A stretch of DNA of 64,000 nt from Chloroflexota bacterium (GCA_016875875.1 VGOP01000005.1:90354-154353); one strand, 5' to 3'. Shown: positions 46,971 to 56,662, counted from the stretch's first letter. Notes: generated by a model from the letters alone, not told the origin. Numbers and translations are program-made.

Positions 46971-47306
46971 TTAACCAGTTACTGGTTGCATGATTAAAGC
47001 CACAGCCGTAGAAAAGTCTTGCCAGATAGCTAATCTTTCAGCCAGGGCTTCTTGCCCCTTTTGTGTTATGTAATAGTAGCGCCTTTCTTGGCTGCTTGAC
47101 AGTTGCTGCCATTTGCCCTGAACAAGCCCGGCCTTTTCAAGGCGGTGGAGAGCTGGATAGAGAGTACCTTCCTTGAATTGAAAGTAGCCATTGCTTCTTT
47201 TTTGTAGTTCTTTTATGATTTGGTAGCCATACATTGGCTGATGGTTGATCAAACAGAGAAGCAAAGAGTCGGTGCTGCCTTTGAGCAATTCGCGTTCGTA
47301 ATGCAT
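46971..47306 (-). CDS. PadR-family transcriptional regulator
   Basis: 111 residues. Winged helix with LLCLINHQPMYGYQIIKEL, FKEGTLYPALHRLEKAGLV and YYYITQKGQEAL, all diagnostic for PadR. It probably represses its own operon with the HAAS membrane gene; the effector is unknown. A short C-terminal helix after the wing favours the minimal PadR-s2 type. Its promoter region faces that of the 5S rRNA gene. Confidence 0.92.
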   Translation of the reverse strand: MHYERELLKGSTDSLLLCLINHQPMYGYQIIKELQKRSNGYFQFKEGTLYPALHRLEKAGLVQGKWQQLSSSQERRYYYITQKGQEALAERLAIWQDFSTAVALIMQPVTG

Positions 47307-47387
47307 ATTTTTACACCTCGCTTAACACGTCAGGCTTAGTTTTAAGGATAGCATCAACAGGTGTTACCGTCAAGTCGGCAGCTTTAT

Positions 47388-47416
47388 TTGACAAAAGCGA
47401 TTTTTAGCTGTATATT
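47388..47416 (+). promoter_or_regulatory. Sigma-70 promoter of the 5S rRNA gene
   Basis: TTGACA (47388-47393), 17-base spacer, TATATT (47411-47416). The expected transcript start near 47423 is about nine bases before the mature 5S end, so this gene has a dedicated promoter. Confidence 0.75.
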
Positions 47417-47431
47417 ATCTATAGTTTTTAT

Positions 47432-47551
47432 CCTCTGGTGGTTAGAGCGAGGTGGAACCACCCGTTCCCATCCCGAACACGGAAGTGAAACGCCTCAGCG
47501 CAGACGATACTAGGGGGGCAACTCTTTGGGAAAATATGCCACTGCCAGGGG
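47432..47551 (+). rRNA. rrf: 5S ribosomal RNA, isolated copy
   Basis: About 120 bases. Internal sequence is canonical: GAGGTGGAACCACCCGTTCC, CATCCCGAACACGGAAGTGA, CGCCTCAGCGCAGACGATAC, TGGGAAAATATG. The ends pair as helix I (CCTCTGGT with GCCAGGGGG, allowing wobble). No 23S or 16S gene lies within the window on either side (PadR upstream, clpC downstream). Exact ends are inferred from pairing, accurate to one or two bases. Confidence 0.95.
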
Positions 47552-47566
47552 GTTTTTCTAAACCCC
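47549..47566 (+). terminator. Hairpin at the 5S 3' end
   Basis: GGGGTTT, loop TTCT, AAACCCC, starting within the last bases of 5S. It lacks a clean T run (TTGAAAGAAAATTTT follows), so it may be a processing signal or a weak terminator. Confidence 0.5.
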
Positions 47567-47619
47567 TTGAAAGAAAATTTTCTCTCTGCGGCACACGGTA
47601 TCAAGATTATCCTGAAGCT

Positions 47620-47648
47620 TTGACACTTCAAGCCAAACGTCTTATAAT
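47620..47648 (+). promoter_or_regulatory. Consensus sigma-70 promoter of clpC
   Basis: TTGACA (47620-47625), 17-base spacer, TATAAT (47643-47648): a perfect match. It lies 57 bases before the clpC ATG. A dyad TGAAG-N8-CTTCA (47613-47630) overlaps the -35 and could be an operator. There is no CIRCE or CtsR-type site. Confidence 0.8.
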
Positions 47649-47705
47649 TTTAATTGGCGGTGTAGGTTGAGCGAGCATAAAGAGGTATAAAGGACAAGGA
47701 CACAT

Positions 47706-50189
47706 ATGGCCAGCAGGTTTGAGAAATTTTCAGAGAGAGCTCGTCGAGCCCTAACCCGTGCCCAAGAGGAAGCTCAACGTTTTGGGCATAATTACATTGA
47801 TACTGAGCACATATTGCTAGGTTTGATAGCTGAAGAGGATAGTGTAGCCAGCAAAGTCCTAGCTAACTTGGGTATACTTCCGAATAAGATACGAGCTGCT
47901 GTGGAGTTTGTGGTGGGGCGGGGAGAGAGGTCAGCAATCGGCGAAGTCGGGCTTACTCCTAGAGCAAAAAGGGTGATTGAACTTGCGGTTGACGAAGCTC
48001 GTCGATTGAACCATAGCTATATAGGCACTGAGCATCTCCTGTTAGGTCTGTTGCGTGATCGTGAGGGTGCAGCGGTTGGTGTTTTGGAGAGCTTTGGTAT
48101 TACCTTCGATAAAACTCAAGCTGAGATAAACAATGTTCTAAGCCAGAGCTCATCTCAGCCCCGTGCTGTTGCCCGGGGCACTGGTCGGACACCGGTCTTA
48201 GACCAGCTTGGTATTGACCTGACTAATGCAGCTCGGGCTGGGAAACTTGACCCTATTGTTAACCGTAACAAGGAGATTGAGCGAGTTATCCAAATACTCA
48301 GCCGTCGCACGAAGAACAACCCGGCGCTTATAGGTGAACCGGGTGTTGGCAAAACAGCGATTGTTGAAGGTCTGGCACATCGAATAGTGGCAGGCGAAGT
48401 CCCTGAGACGCTGCAAGGCAAACGGCTGGTGACTCTTGATATAGGTTCGTTGGTAGCTGGCACGAAATATCGTGGTGAATTTGAGGAAAGACTTAAGAAG
48501 GTCATTGACGAGATAAAAGGTGCCGGCAATTGTGTGGTTTTTGTTGATGAGTTACATACTATTGTCGGTGCCGGTGCCGCCGAGGGTGCTGTTGATGCCT
48601 CCAATATCTTGAAACCGTCGTTGTCACGGGGTGAGCTTCAGTGCATTGGTGCTACCACATTGGATGATTATCGCAAGTATATTGAGAAAGACGCTGCCTT
48701 GGAGCGTCGTTTTCAGCCGGTAATGGTGACTGAGCCGACTGTGGAGCAGACTCTGGACATACTGCGAGGCATTAAGGTGCGTTATGAAGAGCATCACAAG
48801 TTAACTATAAGTGATGAGGCTTTGCAGGCTGCAGCTTCTTTAGCCGCCAAGTATATACCTGACCGGTTCTTGCCTGATAAGGCTATTGATTTAATGGATG
48901 AGGCTTCATCTCGAGTGCGCATAATGCGAGGTGGGGTGCCTATCGGTTTGACTGAAGCCAGACGGGCCCTGGAGACTGTACGCAGGGACAAAGATACTGC
49001 CATTTCTTCTAAAGAGTATGAGTATGCTGCCGAGCTGCGTGACCGTGAAGTACAGTTGGTGGACAAAATCAATGGTCTGGAACAGAAGTGGCAGGCGGAG
49101 CAGCAACAGGAAAAGCAGGTCGTGACTGAGGAAGATATAGCTGAGGTAGTCAGTATGTGGACTGGAGTCCCCGTAGTACGTTTGACCACTGATGAAACCA
49201 GCCGACTGCTGCAGATGGAGGAGGCGTTGCACCGACGCATTATTGGCCAGGATGAGGCTATAAATGTTGTGTCTAAGGCGGTGAGGCGTGCCCGAGCCGG
49301 CTTAAAGGAGCCTCGTCATCCTATTGGCAGTTTTATTTTCCTGGGACCAACGGGTGTGGGCAAAACCGAGCTGGTAAGAGCTCTAGCCGAGTTCATGTTC
49401 GGCAGTGAAGATGCTATGGTCCGCCTCGATATGTCTGAGTTTATGGAGCGACACACCGTGGCTCGACTGGTTGGTGCTCCTCCCGGATATGTGGGCTATG
49501 ACGAGGGGGGACAACTGACCGAGGCAGTGAGGCGAAAGCCCTATTGCGTGATACTGCTCGATGAGATTGAGAAGGCACATCCTGATGTTTTCAATATATT
49601 GCTTCAGATTTTTGATGATGGTCACCTGACCGATGCTAAAGGGCGCAGGGTTGATTTCCGTAACGGTATAGTGGTCATGACTAGCAATGTGGGTGCCAAA
49701 CATATAAAAGGTGTTATGAGCATCGGCTTTGCCGCCCGGACCGATGAAGAAAAGAATCGCCACACTGAATACGAGAAGATGAAGGAAAAAGTTCTTGCCG
49801 AGTTAAAGACGACCTTTCTACCTGAGTTTCTAAATCGCATTGATGAAGTGGTCGTTTTCCATTCTCTCAGTAAAGAACAAATCCGTCAAATCGTCGATCT
49901 TATGCTTGGCCAGGTGGCTAAGTCGGTAGGCGAGAAGAATCTGAAACTGGAAATCACCGATGCTGCCCGTGATTTTCTGGGTGAAAAGGGCTACGACCCG
50001 ACTTTTGGAGCACGGCCTCTGCGCCGTGTGATTCAGAATGAGGTTGAGGATAAGCTTTCTGAGGCCCTACTCCGTGGTGAGTTCAGCCCCGGCGATACTT
50101 TGAATGTAGACTATGACGGTGAAAAGATTGTGATTCGAGCCGCTGCTGGAGCCTTATCAGGGGAGGGGGTAGCAAAAGAACTGAATTGA
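47706..50189 (+). CDS. clpC: ClpC-type Clp protease ATPase
   Basis: 827 residues. N-domain with two Clp repeats ([32 protein letters not shown] and [13 protein letters not shown], to about 145); first AAA at about 180-400 ([29 protein letters not shown]); a UVR-like linker near 425-450 ([20 protein letters not shown]); second AAA at about 490-760 ([32 protein letters not shown]); Clp D2-small domain. It unfolds proteins for ClpP; no clpP in the window. It begins a long plus-strand run. Confidence 0.97.
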   Translation: MASRFEKFSERARRALTRAQEEAQRFGHNYIDTEHILLGLIAEEDSVASKVLANLGILPNKIRAAVEFVVGRGERSAIGEVGLTPRAKRVIELAVDEARRLNHSYIGTEHLLLGLLRDREGAAVGVLESFGITFDKTQAEINNVLSQSSSQPRAVARGTGRTPVLDQLGIDLTNAARAGKLDPIVNRNKEIERVIQILSRRTKNNPALIGEPGVGKTAIVEGLAHRIVAGEVPETLQGKRLVTLDIGSLVAGTKYRGEFEERLKKVIDEIKGAGNCVVFVDELHTIVGAGAAEGAVDASNILKPSLSRGELQCIGATTLDDYRKYIEKDAALERRFQPVMVTEPTVEQTLDILRGIKVRYEEHHKLTISDEALQAAASLAAKYIPDRFLPDKAIDLMDEASSRVRIMRGGVPIGLTEARRALETVRRDKDTAISSKEYEYAAELRDREVQLVDKINGLEQKWQAEQQQEKQVVTEEDIAEVVSMWTGVPVVRLTTDETSRLLQMEEALHRRIIGQDEAINVVSKAVRRARAGLKEPRHPIGSFIFLGPTGVGKTELVRALAEFMFGSEDAMVRLDMSEFMERHTVARLVGAPPGYVGYDEGGQLTEAVRRKPYCVILLDEIEKAHPDVFNILLQIFDDGHLTDAKGRRVDFRNGIVVMTSNVGAKHIKGVMSIGFAARTDEEKNRHTEYEKMKEKVLAELKTTFLPEFLNRIDEVVVFHSLSKEQIRQIVDLMLGQVAKSVGEKNLKLEITDAARDFLGEKGYDPTFGARPLRRVIQNEVEDKLSEALLRGEFSPGDTLNVDYDGEKIVIRAAAGALSGEGVAKELN

Positions 50190-50229
50190 ACCGTGTAATT
50201 CCAGCTTCTCGATAGTCTGATTCTACTTA

Positions 50230-50269
50230 GGGCGGGACTAACCATAGATTATTGACCCCCGCCCTTTTT
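50230..50269 (+). terminator. Rho-independent terminator after clpC
   Basis: GGGCGGG (50230-50236) pairs with CCCGCCC (50258-50264), 21-base loop, then TTTTT. Located 40 bases after the stop of clpC. Confidence 0.75.
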
Positions 50270-50322
50270 AATATTCAAATCTGTTGCTCGGCGGTTTTGG
50301 CATTGATTGAAGGGTTGATAAT

Positions 50323-51705
50323 TTGAATAAGCCTAAATCCAAGACTGTCTTTGTCTGCCAGCAGTGTGGTAAGGAAAGTCCGAAGTGGTTAGGCCGTTGT
50401 CCTGGTTGCCAGGAGTGGAATAGCTTTGTAGAAACTGTTGTCACCGCCTCCAGCCAAGTAGCTACTTGGCTGTATTCAGAGGAAAGCGCCCCACGCGAGC
50501 TTTCCAAACTGAAAACTGAGGCATATCCCCGGCTGAATTTTCCTTTTACTGAGTTCAATCGTGTTCTGGGTGGTGGTCTGGTGTCTGGTTCCTTGGTGCT
50601 TGTCGGTGGTGACCCGGGTATTGGAAAGTCTACACTTTTGCTTCAAGCCTCATCGGCAGTGGCTGAGAGAGGAGACAGGGTGGTATATGTTTCCGGTGAG
50701 GAGTCACCACACCAGCTTAAGCTCAGGTCGGAACGCCTTGGAATAGGTGGTGACAGACTTTATATTCTTCCCGAGACTAATCTTGAGGCTATTTTGGGGC
50801 GCTTGCAAGAACTGTCGCCTAATTTGGTGGTTGTTGATTCTATCCAAACTGTCTATATAGAGGAACTAACCGGAGCGCCAGGTAGCGTTGGCCAAATACG
50901 GGAATGCACTTTAAGGCTTATGCGATGGGCAAAACGAGCCGGAATTCCAGCTCTTATCACCGGACATGTCACCAAAGACGGGGCTATTGCCGGCCCCAGA
51001 GTATTAGAGCACATTGTCGATGTGGTTCTTTATCTCGAAGGGGAGACATTTAGCAGCTATCGGATATTAAGGAGCACCAAGAATCGCTTTGGTTCCACAA
51101 ATGAAGTCGGCGTTTTTGAGATGAGCGGTGGGGGTTTAATAGAGGTGGCTAACCCGTCCGAAGCTTTTTTGGCTTCACATCGCGATGGAGCAGTTGGTTC
51201 GGCTGTGGTGTCCACCTTTGAGGGAAGCCGCCCTCTGCTGGTGGAAATACAGGCTTTAACCAGTCTAGCTAGCTTCGGTCCTCCGCGACGCATTGCCAAT
51301 GGGGTTGACTTTAATCGGTTGCTCTTAATAGCCGCTGTGCTTAGCCGGCGTGCTGGTGTTAACCTTTCCAATCAAGATATTATAACCAATGTTATCGGTG
51401 GTATGCGGATTGGTGAGCCGGCTGCCGACCTGGGCATTGCTCTGGCGATTGCGTCGAGTCACCGGGATGCTCGGGTTGCCCCGGGGCTTGTAGCTCTTGG
51501 TGAGGTGGGGTTGAGCGGTGAGATTAGAGCTGTGCCTCAGTTGGAAAGGCGAATTGCTGAAACGGCCAGATTGGGCTTTAAGCGTTGCCTCATCCCTGAA
51601 ACCTCATCCAAGATTTCGTCCGCTGTGAAAGGCGTTGAGCTTTTGACAGCAAGCACTGTAGCTGAAGCCCTCCGGCTGGGTCTTGTCAGGACGCCGAAGA
51701 AGTGA
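50323..51705 (+). CDS. radA: DNA repair protein RadA
   Basis: 460 residues from TTG with GAAGGG seven bases upstream. C4 zinc finger CQQCG..CPGC at 10-28; RecA-like ATPase with GGDPGIGKSTLLLQ near 92, SGEES and VVVDSIQTV; the RadA-specific KNRFG near 251; C-terminal Lon-like domain (GLSGEIRAVPQLERRI). It remodels recombination intermediates. Its 3' end would overlap a longer reading of ispD. Confidence 0.96.
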   Translation: MNKPKSKTVFVCQQCGKESPKWLGRCPGCQEWNSFVETVVTASSQVATWLYSEESAPRELSKLKTEAYPRLNFPFTEFNRVLGGGLVSGSLVLVGGDPGIGKSTLLLQASSAVAERGDRVVYVSGEESPHQLKLRSERLGIGGDRLYILPETNLEAILGRLQELSPNLVVVDSIQTVYIEELTGAPGSVGQIRECTLRLMRWAKRAGIPALITGHVTKDGAIAGPRVLEHIVDVVLYLEGETFSSYRILRSTKNRFGSTNEVGVFEMSGGGLIEVANPSEAFLASHRDGAVGSAVVSTFEGSRPLLVEIQALTSLASFGPPRRIANGVDFNRLLLIAAVLSRRAGVNLSNQDIITNVIGGMRIGEPAADLGIALAIASSHRDARVAPGLVALGEVGLSGEIRAVPQLERRIAETARLGFKRCLIPETSSKISSAVKGVELLTASTVAEALRLGLVRTPKK

Positions 51706-51727
51706 GTGTATCCAGGTGAAGAGCCGC

Positions 51728-52396
51728 ATGTCTCAAACGGGAGTTGTCATTGTTGGAGCCGGCAGCAGCCAGCGAATGGGGACGGACAAAGTCTTTATGC
51801 CTTTGGCTGGAAAACCTTTGCTAGCCTGGTCAGTAGATGTCTGCCAAAGTTGTGTGCTGGTCAGCCAGATAGTAATCGTTTTAAATGAGACTAAGTTGGA
51901 TTTGGGGCAGAGATTAGTCGCTGAAAGAAGCTGGTCTAAAGTAGTGGAAGTTTGCCCAGGTGGTAGTCGGCGACAGGACTCTGTCAGGCAAGGGCTCAAT
52001 GAACTTGATGGTTGTGACTGGGTGGTCATTCATGATGGAGCACGCCCTTTCTTGACGTTGGACTTGATTCGTGATGGTCTGGAGACAGCTCAGGCAACTG
52101 GGGCAGTGGTAGCGGCGGTTCCGGTTAAGGACACCGTTAAACTCGGTGGCAGCGACATGATGGTCAGGGGAACGCTCAATCGTCAGGAGTTATGGGCGGT
52201 GCAGACGCCGCAGGTTTTCCGCTTTGATATAATAACTAAAGCTCATGAGCAAGTAACAGGTGATGTTACCGACGATGCTAGCATGGTTGAGCAGCTGGGA
52301 TACAAGGTGAAGCTTTATATGGGGTCTTATGACAATATAAAGATAACCACTCCTGAAGATTTGGCTTTGGCTGAGGTTATGGCGAGGAGAAAGTAG
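51728..52396 (+). CDS. ispD: 2-C-methyl-D-erythritol 4-phosphate cytidylyltransferase
   Basis: ATG 51728 gives the usual short N-terminus MSQTGVVIVGAGSSQRMG; the frame is open to 51683 inside radA. 222 residues. CTP-binding GAGSSQRMG, PLAGKPLLAWSV, VVIHDGARPF near 108, and VKDTVK. It makes CDP-ME in the MEP isoprenoid pathway. The next gene ispF encodes the enzyme two steps later; only four bases separate them. Confidence 0.95.
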   Translation: MSQTGVVIVGAGSSQRMGTDKVFMPLAGKPLLAWSVDVCQSCVLVSQIVIVLNETKLDLGQRLVAERSWSKVVEVCPGGSRRQDSVRQGLNELDGCDWVVIHDGARPFLTLDLIRDGLETAQATGAVVAAVPVKDTVKLGGSDMMVRGTLNRQELWAVQTPQVFRFDIITKAHEQVTGDVTDDASMVEQLGYKVKLYMGSYDNIKITTPEDLALAEVMARRK

Positions 52397-52400
52397 CCTG

Positions 52401-52874
52401 ATGCGAGTCGGAATTGGGTATGATGTACATACGCTAGTACCGGGGCGCAAGCTGATTCTAGGTGGAGTGAAGATTCCGTTTGATAAAGGGCTCTCAGGCC
52501 ATAGTGATGCTGATGTGTTGACACATGCCGTAATGGACGCTCTGCTTGGTGCTGCAGGGCTCCGAGATATTGGCAGCCAGTTTCCATCTGAAGACCCTAA
52601 ATATAATAATATTTCCAGCCTGGTTTTGCTGGACGAGGTTAATAAGCTGCTCAAGGCGAAAGGTTTTAGAGTTGTAAATGTTGATGCGGTTGTTGTTGCT
52701 GAGCAACCTAAAATATCGCCTTTTGTTGAGGACATGCGTGGTCGCATCGGTCGGACTCTGGGAGTTGATTTAGGGCAGGTTATGGTCAAGGCAACTACCA
52801 CTGATGGCTTGGGTTTTGCTGGCAGGAGAGAGGGGATAGCTGCTTATGCCGTAGCTCTGGTGGACGAGTTATGA
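52401..52874 (+). CDS. ispF: 2-C-methyl-D-erythritol 2,4-cyclodiphosphate synthase
   Basis: 157 residues, full length. Zinc ligands in GIGYDVHTL (Asp, His) and [33 protein letters not shown] near 34; [17 protein letters not shown] near the end. It forms MEcPP in the MEP pathway. Its last four bases overlap the ATG of cysE, so translation is coupled. Confidence 0.97.
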   Translation: MRVGIGYDVHTLVPGRKLILGGVKIPFDKGLSGHSDADVLTHAVMDALLGAAGLRDIGSQFPSEDPKYNNISSLVLLDEVNKLLKAKGFRVVNVDAVVVAEQPKISPFVEDMRGRIGRTLGVDLGQVMVKATTTDGLGFAGRREGIAAYAVALVDEL

Positions 52875-53542
52875 AGTTCATTAGGAACATCAGGAAGGAT
52901 GTACAAGCGGTCTTTGAGCATGACCCGGCAGCGAGGAACGTTTTCGAGGTCTTTTTCGCCTACCCCGGCTTTCATGCCCGGCAGTTTCATCGCCTGGCTC
53001 ATACTCTCTGGAACTGGCGTGTTCCCTTTTTCCCTCGCCTGATTTCGCACCTCGGTCGTTTTTTCACCGGAATTGAGATTCACCCCGGAGCTAAAATCGG
53101 GGAGGGCTTTTTTATTGACCATGGTATGGGGGTTGTAATCGGGGAGACATCTGAGATTGGCGACAATGTTGCCGTGTACCAGGGAGTTACTCTGGGTGGC
53201 ACGAGCTTATTGAAAAAGAAGCGACATCCCACTCTGGGCAACAACGTGGTTGTGGGCGCCGGGTCGAAGCTTATTGGAGCCATCACCATCGGTGACAATG
53301 TAAAGGTCGGCGCTGGTTCTGTGGTGATAACTTCGGTGCCAGCTAATGCCACTGTTGTCGGTGTGCCCGGTCGAGTGGTTGAAATCCGCAATCCTGATAC
53401 CGATACCGTGGAGAAATTGCCTGACCCGGTTTGGGAAAAGCTTGAGAGTCTGGAAAAAAAGGTTGCTGAGCTGGAGAAAGCTTTGAAGGATAAGCGGCCT
53501 AAGACCAGGACGGCTGCTAAACGTTCACCTCGGAGAAACTAG
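52871..53542 (+). CDS. cysE: Serine O-acetyltransferase
   Basis: 223 residues. The short SAT form: HRLAHTLW near 40, then a left-handed beta-helix with [19 protein letters not shown] (catalytic His and Asp), GVTLGG, and [28 protein letters not shown] split over hexapeptides. The last ~50 residues form a coiled coil and a basic tail ([21 protein letters not shown]), longer than usual. It makes O-acetylserine for cysteine; the partner cysK is not in the window. It overlaps ispF by four bases and abuts cysS with no gap. Confidence 0.94.
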   Translation: MKFIRNIRKDVQAVFEHDPAARNVFEVFFAYPGFHARQFHRLAHTLWNWRVPFFPRLISHLGRFFTGIEIHPGAKIGEGFFIDHGMGVVIGETSEIGDNVAVYQGVTLGGTSLLKKKRHPTLGNNVVVGAGSKLIGAITIGDNVKVGAGSVVITSVPANATVVGVPGRVVEIRNPDTDTVEKLPDPVWEKLESLEKKVAELEKALKDKRPKTRTAAKRSPRRN

Positions 53543-54982
53543 ATGAAAGTATTTAATACGCTGTCGGGGCAGAAAGAAGAGTTCCGTCCCAAGGGGAAAG
53601 CGGTTAACATTTATGTCTGCGGAGTCACCGTCTATGATGATTGCCATATCGGGCATGCCATGAGCTATGTGCTATTCGATGTCATCCGGCGCTATCTCGA
53701 GTTCAAGGGTTATAAGGTGAAGCATGTCCAAAACTTTACTGATATTGATGACAAGATAATAAATCGGGCCAACCAGTTGGGGGTTTCGTCATCGGAGCTG
53801 GCTGAGAAATATATTGACGAATATTTCAAGGATATGGATGCTTTGAACATAAAGCGAGCCCATGTTTATCCCAAGGCGACTGAGGAGGTACCCAAGATAA
53901 TCGAAGTGATACAGGGCTTGATAACCAAGGGATATGCCTATGAGTCCGATGGCAGTGTCTATTTTCGAGTGAAAAAATTTCCCGGCTACGGCAAGCTGTC
54001 TCATCAAGCTCTAGATGACATGATATCCCGGGGTTCTGCTGAGGAGGGCGAGAAAGAGTACCCGCTGGACTTTGCCGTATGGAAGGCAGCCAAACCGGGC
54101 GAACCTTTCTGGCCAAGTCCCTGGGGTCAGGGCAGACCGGGATGGCATATAGAGTGCAGCGCTATGGCGTTGAAATACCTGGGCAAAAGCCTTGATATTC
54201 ATGGTGGTGGCCAGGACCTTATCTTCCCTCACCACGAGAATGAGATAACCCAGTCAGAAAGCTTCACCGGGGTGGCACCCTTTGTCAGGTACTGGCTGCA
54301 TAATGGGCTGTTGCAATTGGGCGAGAATAAGATGAGCAAGTCTCTGGGTAACCTGATAACTGTAAAACAAGCCCTGGAGCGCTGCAGCCCCGATGCCATT
54401 CGCCTATTTATTCTCGGCTCCCATTACCGCAGTCCGCTGACTTATAGTGAAGAGACGCTGAAAGCTGCCGAGACTGGCATGGAGAGGCTGCGACAGGTTA
54501 TCAGGGAGGAAGGAAAGGTTGGCGGCAAGGCTGTGCTTGATGCTGAGCCGTTAAAGCGCCGGTTTGCCGACAGCATGAATGATGACTTCAACACCGCCCA
54601 GGCGGTGGCAGTGCTTTTTGACTTGGCTCGAGAGATCAACCGGGCGCGTGAAGAGGAATACGATGTAACCGGTGCTCTGAATGCCTTGACAGAATTGGCT
54701 GGGGTGCTCGGTTTCACGCTGGAGGAGCCGGCGAGGCCGCCGCTTGAGGCTGAACCTTTCGTGGCACTTCTAAGCGAACTCAGTCATGAGTTTCGTCTGG
54801 CACCAAGGCACGACCCTACGATGAAAGTCGAGCAGCTTATTCAGCTACTGATTGAGACCCGTGAAGAGTTACGCCAAGCCAAACAATGGCAACTGGCTGA
54901 TATGGTACGGCAGCGTCTAAGCGACCTGGGAGTGGCTCTGGAGGATACGCCCCAGGGCACAGTGTGGAAGCGGATATTATAG
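53543..54982 (+). CDS. cysS: Cysteinyl-tRNA synthetase
   Basis: 479 residues. HIGH motif in [10 protein letters not shown] near 35, zinc ligands CGV and [10 protein letters not shown]...HHENE, and KMSKSLGN near 265. The ATG follows the cysE stop immediately, so the operon makes both the cysteine precursor and Cys-tRNA. The C-terminal DALR-like region is complete. No ribosome site beyond coupling is needed. Confidence 0.97.
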   Translation: MKVFNTLSGQKEEFRPKGKAVNIYVCGVTVYDDCHIGHAMSYVLFDVIRRYLEFKGYKVKHVQNFTDIDDKIINRANQLGVSSSELAEKYIDEYFKDMDALNIKRAHVYPKATEEVPKIIEVIQGLITKGYAYESDGSVYFRVKKFPGYGKLSHQALDDMISRGSAEEGEKEYPLDFAVWKAAKPGEPFWPSPWGQGRPGWHIECSAMALKYLGKSLDIHGGGQDLIFPHHENEITQSESFTGVAPFVRYWLHNGLLQLGENKMSKSLGNLITVKQALERCSPDAIRLFILGSHYRSPLTYSEETLKAAETGMERLRQVIREEGKVGGKAVLDAEPLKRRFADSMNDDFNTAQAVAVLFDLAREINRAREEEYDVTGALNALTELAGVLGFTLEEPARPPLEAEPFVALLSELSHEFRLAPRHDPTMKVEQLIQLLIETREELRQAKQWQLADMVRQRLSDLGVALEDTPQGTVWKRIL

Positions 54983-54991
54983 CTCTCCCTC

Positions 54992-55019
54992 TGTCATTCT
55001 GAGCGAATCGAAGAATCTC
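54992..55019. repeat. Short repeat of the TGTCATTCTGAGCG type
   Basis: Reads TGTCATTCTGAGCGAATCG then AAGAATCTC. This phrase recurs in intergenic regions of many bacterial genomes, but only one copy is seen here. Read as a dispersed REP-like element. Confidence 0.4.
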
Positions 55020-55087
55020 GTCCAAGGTCAAGTCCACGAGCTGATTTTTTGTGACCTGCAATAGAGGGAAACAGCAGTTTGCCTTTT

Positions 55088-55468
55088 CTATGCTAATAGA
55101 TTACTCCAAACAGCTGCTCCCCACAAAGCACCTATGAACGCAAATAACACTCCGAGCACTATTGCCACGGCACCCAAAACAGTACTACCCCTGACAATAC
55201 CTATGACTCCAAATGCTAGTGCGACCGCACCAAAAATAATTGGGAAGAAACCCAATGACAAAACTGCGAACACAACCCCTAAAGCGCCGAAGATTGTACC
55301 TCGTCGTTGTTGCTCATAACTACGTGATTGTTGTATTTGCTGTTGATTGACTGGCGGCGGTTGTGTTTGCTGTATCGGCCAGTTTAGAGACGCTCCACAA
55401 TTGCCGCAGAACCTCGCCCCAAAAGCAACTGTAACTCCGCAGCTAGGACACTGGTACCACTGCTGCAT
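55088..55468 (-). CDS. Zinc-ribbon membrane protein (DUF4190-like)
   Basis: 126 residues. A zinc ribbon at 7-24 (CPSC and CGNC), Gln/Pro-rich linker, then two or three membrane helices (FGALGVVFAVLSLGFFPIIFG, GAVAIVLGVLFAFIGALWGA, about 55-125). The design, ribbon plus short linker plus hydrophobic C-terminus, is common in Chloroflexota and Actinobacteria and resembles DUF4190. Function unknown. Start preceded by a modest GGAG-type site. Next gene downstream on the same strand is none; upstream lies the 55-codon ribbon gene. Confidence 0.7.
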   Translation of the reverse strand: MQQWYQCPSCGVTVAFGARFCGNCGASLNWPIQQTQPPPVNQQQIQQSRSYEQQRRGTIFGALGVVFAVLSLGFFPIIFGAVALAFGVIGIVRGSTVLGAVAIVLGVLFAFIGALWGAAVWSNLLA

Positions 55469-55511
55469 CTTACCAACTCCTGCCTATTTGCTCTCGACCG
55501 TACGCTAGGAC

Positions 55512-55679
55512 TTAATTCCGTGGCTCAAGCGCTTCTTTAACCCAAACCCCGTCTTGAACCCACCTTCTTATCGTTCGCCTCAATTCTATGCAATTGCGGC
55601 ATAGCTTAGTTCCCTTCCTCTTCCTGCGCGACTTAAATTTCCTGGTGCAAAACTCACATTCGTACCAAATCTCAGCCAT
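55512..55679 (-). CDS. Very small zinc-ribbon-like basic protein
   Basis: 55 codons beginning MAEIWYECEFC. AGGAG stands six bases before the ATG at 55679. It has two Cys pairs, CEFC at 8-11 and CRNC at 27-30, separated by a Lys/Arg-rich stretch (RKFKSRRKRKGTKL), and ends in WVKEALEPRN. A treble-clef or ribbon nucleic-acid-binding fold is likely; not a known ribosomal protein by eye. It lies 43 bases before the next ribbon gene on the same strand, so they may be cotranscribed. Short genes of this kind are easily missed. Confidence 0.7.
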   Translation of the reverse strand: MAEIWYECEFCTRKFKSRRKRKGTKLCRNCIELRRTIRRWVQDGVWVKEALEPRN

Positions 55680-55776
55680 CTCAAGCTCCTGTTTATTTAA
55701 ACCACTACTGTGTGTCTAGCACAATCATAGATCATGCTAAACAGAATTACAATACCCTGTCTGACATCCCAGCCAA

Positions 55777-55802
55777 AGCCACGAGGTTTTAGCCTCGTGG
55801 CT
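55777..55802. repeat. Dispersed palindromic element, copy 2
   Basis: AGCCACGAGG, loop TTTTAG, CCTCGTGGCT, a perfect 10-bp hairpin followed by ACA. Its reverse complement is close to the copy at 7848-7879. It lies 20 bases after the stop of the gene at 55823 and could act in RNA 3'-end stabilisation. Confidence 0.65.
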
Positions 55803-55822
55803 ACACCGGTTTGTGGGCGTAG

Positions 55823-56656
55823 TTAGATGGTGACAACCCTACCGGTGTTGTTGAAGAAGAAATTGTCGCCGAACTCCTGAAACAACCTGGCTGCTGCCGG
55901 CAGCCCGGTGCAGTGGGATACGCCGATTTTCTCAACCCCCAGCCTCTTTAGTTCGGCAATAGTAAGGTCTAATTGTTCCCTGGAAGCATGCATAAGGTGA
56001 GTCCCGCCGATGACCATGTGTACGCGCTCCACGCTGGTTATTTTCCGGGCATGATGTATCGTGTTTATCATGCCCCTGTGCCCGCAGCCTAAAATGACCA
56101 CCAATCCCATCTCAGCTTTGACGATGAGGGCGAGGTCATCCTTTAGCGGGTCGGGGCGAAGCTTGCCGCTTTCCTTTACAAGGAGCTCGGAGTCAATCTT
56201 CTCGTATTCAGTGTGCATAGGTATTTCGCCGGTGGTGACGATGTTATCGGTAAGCCAGACCGGCTTCTCGACAAGCTTGAAGGAAGCCCCCCAGTTCTCC
56301 AGCGCTTCTCTAGGATAAGGTATACCTGCATATTGCTCCTGCTTGCTGAAGGTGCGAGAGTACTTGGCAGCCCAGATGTCAGGGTGAGCGATTACCTCGA
56401 TGTTCTTTCTCATTATGTTCAGCACATGGCGAAAGCCGCCGGTATGGTCGCGATGTCCGTGGCTTAAGACTAGCTTGTCGACTTCAGATAAGTTTATGCC
56501 CAGTAGAGCCGCGTTATGTGTGACAGATATATCCAGCCCTGTATCCAGCAGGACTTTATAGTTGTCTACTTCTACCAGAACGCTCAATCCCCACTCGGCC
56601 AGCAGCCCAACTCTGCCGGCAGTGTTCTCGGTCAATGTGGTAAGTTTAATCTGCAT
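55823..56656 (-). CDS. Metallo-beta-lactamase-fold hydrolase (MptA/RFAP-synthase-like)
   Basis: 277 residues. The metal site is LVLSHGHRDHTGGFRH near 60-75, with later His in CGHRGMINTIHHA near 195 and HCTGLPAA near 249. Related proteins are annotated as dihydropteroate/RFAP-synthase-like MBLs; the real substrate is uncertain. Cotranscribed with the upstream SAM hydroxide adenosyltransferase gene (6 bases apart). Confidence 0.86.
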   Translation of the reverse strand: MQIKLTTLTENTAGRVGLLAEWGLSVLVEVDNYKVLLDTGLDISVTHNAALLGINLSEVDKLVLSHGHRDHTGGFRHVLNIMRKNIEVIAHPDIWAAKYSRTFSKQEQYAGIPYPREALENWGASFKLVEKPVWLTDNIVTTGEIPMHTEYEKIDSELLVKESGKLRPDPLKDDLALIVKAEMGLVVILGCGHRGMINTIHHARKITSVERVHMVIGGTHLMHASREQLDLTIAELKRLGVEKIGVSHCTGLPAAARLFQEFGDNFFFNNTGRVVTI

Positions 56657-56662
56657 TCTATT

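Noticed and set aside
54837..55061. Minus-strand 74-codon frame across the cysS end
   Set aside because: Antisense to the cysS C-terminus with no ribosome site; it is a shadow.
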